Shown here one piece after another: positions 58,886 to 64,000 of a stretch of 64,000 bases of DNA. The notes below the pieces were generated by a model, which made no database searches, was not told the origin of the DNA, and worked only from the letters and a program-made list of their open reading frames with translations. The DNA is from Catenuloplanes indicus. Its GTDB lineage: Bacteria; Actinomycetota; Actinomycetes; Mycobacteriales; Micromonosporaceae. The position numbers and the translations under genes were made by a program. Positions within the stretch are counted from its first letter, which is position 1, and each line of letters opens with the position of its first letter. The DNA is taken from NCBI RefSeq assembly GCF_030813715.1, contig NZ_JAUSUZ010000001.1, forward strand, positions 3,100,001-3,164,000. Reading direction: 5' to 3'.

Positions 58886-60063
58886 CGCGCCCTCCGGGGC
58901 CTCGGGGTCTTCGCGCTCGTGGTGGGCGCCGCGTAGCGTGCGGCGGCCGGGCGGGCGCGGATCACCTCGTCATTAAAGATCAACTTGAACCGCTCCAGCA
59001 CACCCAGGGCCTCGGTGAGCAGCCGCTGCGGGCCGCCGTCCGAGCGGTAGGTGCGCGCCCACGCGGGCAGCTCCGCGAACCGGGCCGCGATCTGCTCGGC
59101 CAGCGCGGCGCGCGGCACCGGCTCCGGGTGCGCGGCCAGGATCGAGTCGAGCAGCAGCAGCGCGGTCTGGCCGGGCACGCTGTTCTCCGCCGGGAAGCGT
59201 TCGTCCGTGGCGACCGCGTCCGGGTCTATCGCGAGCAGACCCTCGGCGCGCTCCTCCAGCTGCAGCCCGGCCTCCTCGATCGCGGCCCGGATCGCCCGGC
59301 GGCCGGGGACACCGGTCGCGTACGCCCGCTCGGCCTCGGGCAGTTCGTCGAAGTAGACCACCGGGTCGTCGAGCAGGCGGCGGACCAGCGAGTGCCGCAG
59401 CCGGTCCGGGTCGTCGTCCGCGCGGTCCTCGCGGACCAGCGCGGACAGGTCCGGTCCGGGCAGCCGGGACGGGGACTGCGGCGCCGCGAGCAGCCGGGCC
59501 AGCCGCGTCGCGTCCACCCGGTAGAGCACCTTCGCGTCCGTGTGCTCCAGGTAGGCGTCGGTGCTGCCGTCGGTCGCGGTGAGCACGCCGAACCGCTCGA
59601 GCAGCAGCAGCGCGTCCACGTACGCGCGCCGGTCCTCACGGCTGGCGCTGTCGAACGTGGGTATCGCCGGCTCGACCACGGTGGCCTGGGTCAGCCGGCC
59701 GGCCAGGATGCCGATCGTGGTGACCTGGCCGGTGAGCAGCTCCGCGGCGAGCACGCAGAACAACGCGTACCGCCGGCGGTCGAACGGGTCCCGGTTGCCG
59801 CGCAGGCGGCGGGCCGGCCGGGTGCCGTCCGGGCGCGCGGAGACCTTGGCCAGCCGGGCGTAGCCCTGCCGGGCCTCGACGGACAGCCGCCAGCCGGTGT
59901 GCTCGTCGAACCACGGCACCAGCTCGGCCGCGTGCCGCGCGACCAGGAAGAAGTCCTCCGGGTCGGCGGCGCGGGTGAGCAGCGGCCGGGCCAGCAGCGC
60001 GCGGATCGCCTGCGCCCGCTCGGTGCCGCGCTGCCGGTCGAGCTCCGATCGCAGATCGGTCAC
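58882..60063 (-). CDS. jetB: Wadjet-like subunit JetB (TIGR02678/DUF2398 type)
   Basis: 393 residues from the GTG at 60063, which overlaps the jetA stop as GTGA. Winged-helix segments are visible (DRRRYALFCVLAAELLTGQV, RAYVDALLLLERFGVLTATD, LLTEALGVLERFKLIFND). It matches the family that accompanies TIGR02680 ATPases in actinomycetes and corresponds to a kleisin-associated (KITE/MksE-like) subunit. The order A-B-C with 4-base overlaps is the standard one. Confidence 0.82.
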   Translation of the reverse strand: MTDLRSELDRQRGTERAQAIRALLARPLLTRAADPEDFFLVARHAAELVPWFDEHTGWRLSVEARQGYARLAKVSARPDGTRPARRLRGNRDPFDRRRYALFCVLAAELLTGQVTTIGILAGRLTQATVVEPAIPTFDSASREDRRAYVDALLLLERFGVLTATDGSTDAYLEHTDAKVLYRVDATRLARLLAAPQSPSRLPGPDLSALVREDRADDDPDRLRHSLVRRLLDDPVVYFDELPEAERAYATGVPGRRAIRAAIEEAGLQLEERAEGLLAIDPDAVATDERFPAENSVPGQTALLLLDSILAAHPEPVPRAALAEQIAARFAELPAWARTYRSDGGPQRLLTEALGVLERFKLIFNDEVIRARPAAARYAAPTTSAKTPRPRRAR

Positions 60064-61640
60064 GCGGTCGCCTCGCGGCGGAAGTCGGTGCGCAGTGGAA
60101 CCGGTGCGGCCTGGCCCGGGCGGGACTCGCTGATCGAGACGATGAAGTCCGGCGCGACCAGCACGCCGCGCGCGGTGCGCAGGTAGGCCAGGTGGTGGTC
60201 GGGCGGCGGGAGCAGCACCACCACCAGCCGGCCGTCCGCCGTGGACGCGCGCCGCTCGCCGTCCCGGGCCGGCACGGTCAGCGCGCGGGCCAGCAGCTCC
60301 AGCAGACGCGAGAAGCTGCCCTGGTCGAGCCGGGCGAACGCGGACAGCCGCACCGGGCCGGGCGTGGCCAGCCGCGACCACGCCTCCTCCAGCTCCAGCC
60401 GCTCGCGCAGCGCACGCTGCCGGCGCTGCTCGCGGATCTCCGTGGTGTCCCGCACCCGCGCGGTACGCGAGACGCGGTCGGACTGCCCGTGCGTGCGCAA
60501 CAGCGGTGAGACGTGCACGCCGGGCGCACGGAACCAGGACGTGCCCGGCCCGACCGCGGTCGGATCGTCCGGCGCCAGGTGGGTGTGCCGCGCGGACCAC
60601 AGCCCGGTCGCGGCCGCCCACAGCTCGTGCGCGGCCTCGTCCGTCTCCGCGGCGGAGAACCAGCGGGCCAGCGTGCGGAAGTCCGCGGCCGTGCTGGACC
60701 CGCGCCGGCGACTGTCGCTGAACCGCTCCAGCGCGCGCATCAGCGCCACGATCGCGGCGCGCGCGGTGTCGGCCAGCTCCTCCACTCGCGCGCGCCCACC
60801 GCCGGCCGGCCGGAACCACTCGCGCAGCGCGGCCCACCGAGCGGCACGCCGCTCCAGGAAGTGCGGTGCCGGGTCCGGCCGGCCGGGCAGCACCGGCAGA
60901 TCCGCGCCGCGCAGCGCCCGGACGTGCAGCACCTCGACGCCGCGCTCCTCGATCCGGGCCACCGCGTCGGCCACGGTGAGCCGGCGGGTGTCCAGGTCTG
61001 TCACGAAGTCCGTCAGGTACGCGATCGTGGCCTGCTTCAGCTCCTGGAACACGGCCGGGTCAGCGCCCTCGTCGCGCAGCAGGCGCTGCAGCCGGCCGTT
61101 GAACCGGACCACGCCGGACCGCAGCGCGGTGAGGTGACCCTCCAGCTCGGTCAGTGCGGTGTGGATCCGCCGGTCGTCCGCGCCCTCGTCGCCGAGCAGC
61201 GCGTCCAGCTCGCCGAGCCGGGCCGCGATCGCGTCGAGCACCGAGGTCTGCAGCGCGCCGGAGCCGTCCAGCAGGTCGAGCGCGAGCAGCAGGCCCTGGT
61301 ACGCCGCCTCGCCCTTGCGGCTCAGCGAGTAGTGCAGGTTGCGCCGCTCGTACTCCGCGGCGGAGGCGTAGTGGGCGGCGTGGTTCTGGGCGCGGTCGAC
61401 CAGGCCGTGCTTGTGCAGCGCGCCGAGCGTGTACTCCAGGGACTCGTCGGAGACCGGCTCGTACCACCCGGTCTCGGGCAGGCCGGCCAGCACCTCGTCG
61501 AACGTCAGCGCGGCGCGGAGCCGCTCGGCGGCCTCGCCGAACACCTGCATGACCGCGGTGTGCAGGTCGGCCCGCTCGGTGGTGGTGAAGGCGAACATGT
61601 CCGCCGGCACGCGCCGGAAGGCAGGGCGTGCGTCGCTCAC
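60060..61640 (-). CDS. jetA: Wadjet-like subunit JetA (TIGR02677/DUF2397 type)
   Basis: 526 residues from the GTG at 61640, with GGAGGGG six bases upstream; the longer frame to 61844 is a non-conserved leader. It begins FRRVPADMFAFTTTERADLH and has the winged-helix region LEYTLGALHKHGLVDRAQNH, then long helices, as in kleisin-like (MksF-type) partners of the SMC ATPase. It is the first gene of the operon. The 234-bp gap upstream should hold the promoter; I see only a weak hairpin (61752-61765) there. Confidence 0.82.
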   Translation of the reverse strand: MSDARPAFRRVPADMFAFTTTERADLHTAVMQVFGEAAERLRAALTFDEVLAGLPETGWYEPVSDESLEYTLGALHKHGLVDRAQNHAAHYASAAEYERRNLHYSLSRKGEAAYQGLLLALDLLDGSGALQTSVLDAIAARLGELDALLGDEGADDRRIHTALTELEGHLTALRSGVVRFNGRLQRLLRDEGADPAVFQELKQATIAYLTDFVTDLDTRRLTVADAVARIEERGVEVLHVRALRGADLPVLPGRPDPAPHFLERRAARWAALREWFRPAGGGRARVEELADTARAAIVALMRALERFSDSRRRGSSTAADFRTLARWFSAAETDEAAHELWAAATGLWSARHTHLAPDDPTAVGPGTSWFRAPGVHVSPLLRTHGQSDRVSRTARVRDTTEIREQRRQRALRERLELEEAWSRLATPGPVRLSAFARLDQGSFSRLLELLARALTVPARDGERRASTADGRLVVVLLPPPDHHLAYLRTARGVLVAPDFIVSISESRPGQAAPVPLRTDFRREATA

Positions 61641-61874
61641 CCGCGTCCCCTCCTCCGCCGGTGCCTGGAAAGTGTGCCGGGACCGATCGCGGACCCCATG
61701 GCAGGCTACAGGTCCGGCCCGGCTCGCGCTTTTCCCCGCATCACCCGAAACCCGGACATTTCCGGCTTTTCCTAGTCCGGCGGACGGGAGAAACATCCAC
61801 GACCACGACTTGACCCGCCGCGTACGCTCTGTGACGCCGGTCATAGCCGCGCGGCGCGATCGCGGTGCACGGCC

Positions 61875-63194
61875 TCAGCGCGGCGCGATCACCCGGTGCG
61901 CGGTGAGGTGAGCCAGGATCGAGTGGTTGGCCTCCCAGCCGTCCGGGAACCTGACCGGCACGTTGAGGTGCACCGGATCGGTCGACGGATGCGCGTCCAG
62001 CAGGTCCGGGATGCCGGCCCGGGCCACCACGATGCAAGCGTGCCGGTGGCGGGACGTGAGCACGCACAACCGGCCGGACTCCAGGTGGAACGCGGTGGCG
62101 TCGCGGCGGCCGGAGAGCGGGTGCAGCACCACGGTCACGTCGTACTCCCGGCCCTGCAGCCGGTTCGCGGTGTCCACCGTGATGGTCTCGCCGGGCGTGC
62201 CGCGCAGCAGGTTGCGGATCACCGCGGCCTGGTCGCGGTGCGCGGTGCCGATCGCGATCCGGGTCGCGTCCACCGGGGCGCCGTCCCGGGAGCGTTCGGA
62301 GACCGCGACCGCACCGGCCTCCAGCACGCGCAGCGCGAGCGCGGCGCACGCGGCCGCAGCCTCGCCGTCGGTGCGCAGCGTGTGCCGGGCCGGCAGTTCG
62401 TAGAGCGCCCAGCCGGTCGCGGCGGCCTGCGCCACGGCCGCGCCGATCGGGTCCGCGCCGGATCCGGTGTCCAGCACCAGCGAGCGGTCACCCGGCGACG
62501 TGCCGGCGCGGAAGCCGGTGAACGGGTAGAACGCGGGCGCGACCACCTCGGCCGCGGACGGGGGCAGCCGCCAGGAGACCGGCAGCCGGTGCACCGGCAG
62601 GTCCGGGTTGTGGCGGAGCAGCACGGAGACCGCGCTGAGCATCGGGTCCCAGGTCAGGCCGGTCCAGCGGGCCGACTCCACGGTGGAGAACGGGTCGAGC
62701 TGGCCGGGGTCGCCGACGAACAGCGCGCGGGAGAACCGGGACGCCACACGCAGCAGCGCGTCCGAGCGCATCTGGTACGCCTCGTCCACGATCGCCCAGC
62801 CCCAGGAGCCGTCGCCGACCGTGGCCCACTTCGCGGCCGTGGCGATGATCACCGACCCCTGGCTCACATCGCCGATCTTGGCGCCGACCGTGACCGACCG
62901 GTGCTGCGCCACGCGCTCGGACGCCCGGTAGTCACCGGCCGACAGGCGACCGATCGGCAGCTCCGGCGCCGCGGTGGCGAGCCGGTCGATCAGGTCGTCG
63001 ACCTGCTCGTTAGTCTGCGCGATGACGATCAGCTGCTCACCGGCCCTCGCCAGCACCTGCGCGGCCTTGACCACCAGCGTGGACTTGCCGGCGCCGGGCG
63101 GCGAGTCGACCACCACGCCACGGTGCGAGCCGGTGCCGAGGTCGGCCAGGACCGCGTCGACGACCGCGTTGGCGGCCTTGCCCGGCGAGGTCAC
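61875..63194 (-). CDS. Superfamily-1 helicase-like ATPase
   Basis: 439 residues from the GTG at 63194, which overlaps the upstream stop as GTGA. Motifs: Walker A DSPPGAGKSTLVVKAAQVLA (about 27-34), Ia IVIAQTNEQVDDLIDRLA, II AIVDEAYQM (DEAY instead of DEAQ/DEAD), III FVGDPGQLDP, IV-V DTANRLQGREYDVTVVLHPL and VI LTSRHRHACIVV. This is the compact UPF1/RecD2-like core without nuclease or accessory domains. Its position beside the Wadjet-like operon suggests a DNA- or RNA-handling or defence role; this is inference. Confidence 0.8.
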   Translation of the reverse strand: MTSPGKAANAVVDAVLADLGTGSHRGVVVDSPPGAGKSTLVVKAAQVLARAGEQLIVIAQTNEQVDDLIDRLATAAPELPIGRLSAGDYRASERVAQHRSVTVGAKIGDVSQGSVIIATAAKWATVGDGSWGWAIVDEAYQMRSDALLRVASRFSRALFVGDPGQLDPFSTVESARWTGLTWDPMLSAVSVLLRHNPDLPVHRLPVSWRLPPSAAEVVAPAFYPFTGFRAGTSPGDRSLVLDTGSGADPIGAAVAQAAATGWALYELPARHTLRTDGEAAAACAALALRVLEAGAVAVSERSRDGAPVDATRIAIGTAHRDQAAVIRNLLRGTPGETITVDTANRLQGREYDVTVVLHPLSGRRDATAFHLESGRLCVLTSRHRHACIVVARAGIPDLLDAHPSTDPVHLNVPVRFPDGWEANHSILAHLTAHRVIAPR

Positions 63195-64000
63195 GACCAG
63201 TCCTCCGCGGCCGCGTGGTCGCCCTGGTCCAGCGGGTCGTCCGCGATCGAGTACTGCGGCGGGCCGCCGTGCGTCCACGGCGTCTCCTCGCGCGACGGGA
63301 ACGTGCCCGGCGGCGCGTATCCGAGGCTGAGGCTGGTGTAGCAGATCCGCTCCCCCACCTCGGGCACGCTGCCGGGCGGCGCGGTCAGCCCGCGGCCCAT
63401 GCCGCCGGACAGCTCCAGCACCACCTCGGTCTTGTCGCCCTCCTCGACCGGCGTCACGAACACCACGCGGGCCCGCTGCGCCTGCCGGGACGGCGAGACC
63501 AGCGTGGTGCCCTCGGTGAACAGCACCGGGTCCGTGGTGACCACCTGGATCCGCGGGCGCAGCACCGGGCGCTTGCCGGTGTCGTCGACCCGGGCCGGCG
63601 CGGACAGCGTGACCTCACCGACGAACGCCTCGCCGCCCAGCCGGTGCTCCGCCATGATCAGCGGGTCGTCGAACGCGCGCTCGATCGCGTACGACTGGCC
63701 GGCGCGCTCCAGCTTGTGCAGCCGGGTGGCGGCCGCGACCGCACCGTCCCGCCGGGCCTGCGGTGCGCCGCCGCCCTGCACGTAGAGCGAGAAGTCGCTG
63801 AACACGTCGCGGTCCTGGGCCCAGCGGCCGTCCACCGACGCGCCGGGCGGCATCGCCCGCATCACCCGCAGCCCGCGCCACATCAGGTCCCAGGTCGACG
63901 CGAGTTGGCCACGCAGCAGGTCCTCCAGCTGCCGGTACGCCGCACGCTCCGCCTCCGGATCGTCCGCCTCGGTGGCGGCCCGGTAGACGTCCATCGCGGG
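63191..64000 (-). CDS. Hypothetical partner of the helicase (5' end probably outside window)
   Basis: At least 267 residues. The frame is open to the window edge; an ATG at 63994 is available but the true start may lie beyond. No family is recognised. The visible part has a beta-rich middle (GEAFVGEVTLSAPARVDDTG, PRIQVVTTDPVLFTEGTTLV, RVVFVTPVEEGDKTEVVLEL) that looks like an OB- or barrel-type domain. The 4-base overlap with the helicase gene shows tight coupling, so the two products probably work together. Confidence 0.55.
   Translation of the reverse strand, partial: PAMDVYRAATEADDPEAERAAYRQLEDLLRGQLASTWDLMWRGLRVMRAMPPGASVDGRWAQDRDVFSDFSLYVQGGGAPQARRDGAVAAATRLHKLERAGQSYAIERAFDDPLIMAEHRLGGEAFVGEVTLSAPARVDDTGKRPVLRPRIQVVTTDPVLFTEGTTLVSPSRQAQRARVVFVTPVEEGDKTEVVLELSGGMGRGLTAPPGSVPEVGERICYTSLSLGYAPPGTFPSREETPWTHGGPPQYSIADDPLDQGDHAAAEDWS

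Noticed and set aside
1-64000. CRISPR array, integrase/attachment site, rRNA operon or replication origin
   Set aside because: No regularly spaced direct repeats, integrase, rRNA-like sequence or DnaA-box cluster was seen anywhere in the window.

Overview
The window is a stretch of very GC-rich chromosome from a filamentous actinomycete. Third-codon-position GC bias, many GTG starts, 4-base ATGA/GTGA gene overlaps, secreted plant- and fungal-polymer hydrolases with Pro/Ser/Thr linkers, a Tat signal, an ECF sigma factor fused to a glycosidase and TIGR03089- and TIGR02677/2678/2680-type families all point to Actinomycetota. My guess is Micromonosporaceae (Actinoplanes/Catenuloplanes-like), by inference only.

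Layout. 1-8 kb: the end of a siderophore-type ABC ATPase; an MHS-family transporter divergent from the 5-oxoprolinase genes pxpBC; an AraC regulator with a divergent flavin-type oxidoreductase; a 171-bp inverted-repeat element; and a GntR regulator followed by a TIGR03089 gene and a small HTH gene. The same 15-bp palindrome lies in the MHS/pxpB gap and over the GntR start. 8-16 kb: a papain-like amidase, a GH74 xyloglucanase with CBM2, a Pro/Ser-rich secreted protein and the helicase HrpA. 16-25 kb: an operon of a Nudix/winged-helix protein, a vWA protein and a divergent adenylosuccinate-synthetase homologue; then a GGDEF-EAL protein, a Tat-exported 5'-nucleotidase and an acyltransferase. 25-31 kb: a sigma factor/GH128 fusion, a GH13-CBM20 amylase and an IS30-family element sitting inside a terminator hairpin. 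31-38 kb: a hexitol-type PTS operon (deoR, fruK, IIC, IIB, IIA, Zn-dehydrogenase, ptsH, ptsI). 38-44 kb: a truncated ferredoxin reductase, an Eis-type acetyltransferase, a DUF218-like protein, a stand-alone maltokinase cap domain and a HEAT-repeat protein. 44-50 kb: a LacI regulator, a GH81 glucanase and a lipoprotein gene sharing palindromic operators, a 29-residue membrane peptide, a stretch of tRNA-like sequence in permuted order and a cutinase. 50-54 kb: DedA, a two-component system, MarR and an amidohydrolase that has lost its catalytic barrel. 54-64 kb: a Wadjet-like jetABC operon in which no jetD is visible and a SWIM zinc-finger gene follows jetC; then a two-gene operon with a superfamily-1 helicase-like ATPase that runs off the end.

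Two themes join the genes. The first is extracellular polysaccharide and polyester use (GH74, GH13, GH81, GH128, cutinase) with local control by LacI-type palindromes and a membrane-bound sigma factor. The second is genome defence and mobile DNA (Wadjet-like operon, helicase pair, IS30, MITE-like repeat). The items most worth a second look are the permuted tRNA-like modules at about 49.2-49.5 kb, the jetD-less Wadjet operon, the sigma-GH128 fusion and the Nudix-vWA-PurA-like operon. All calls are from reading sequence and family memory; no searches were run.
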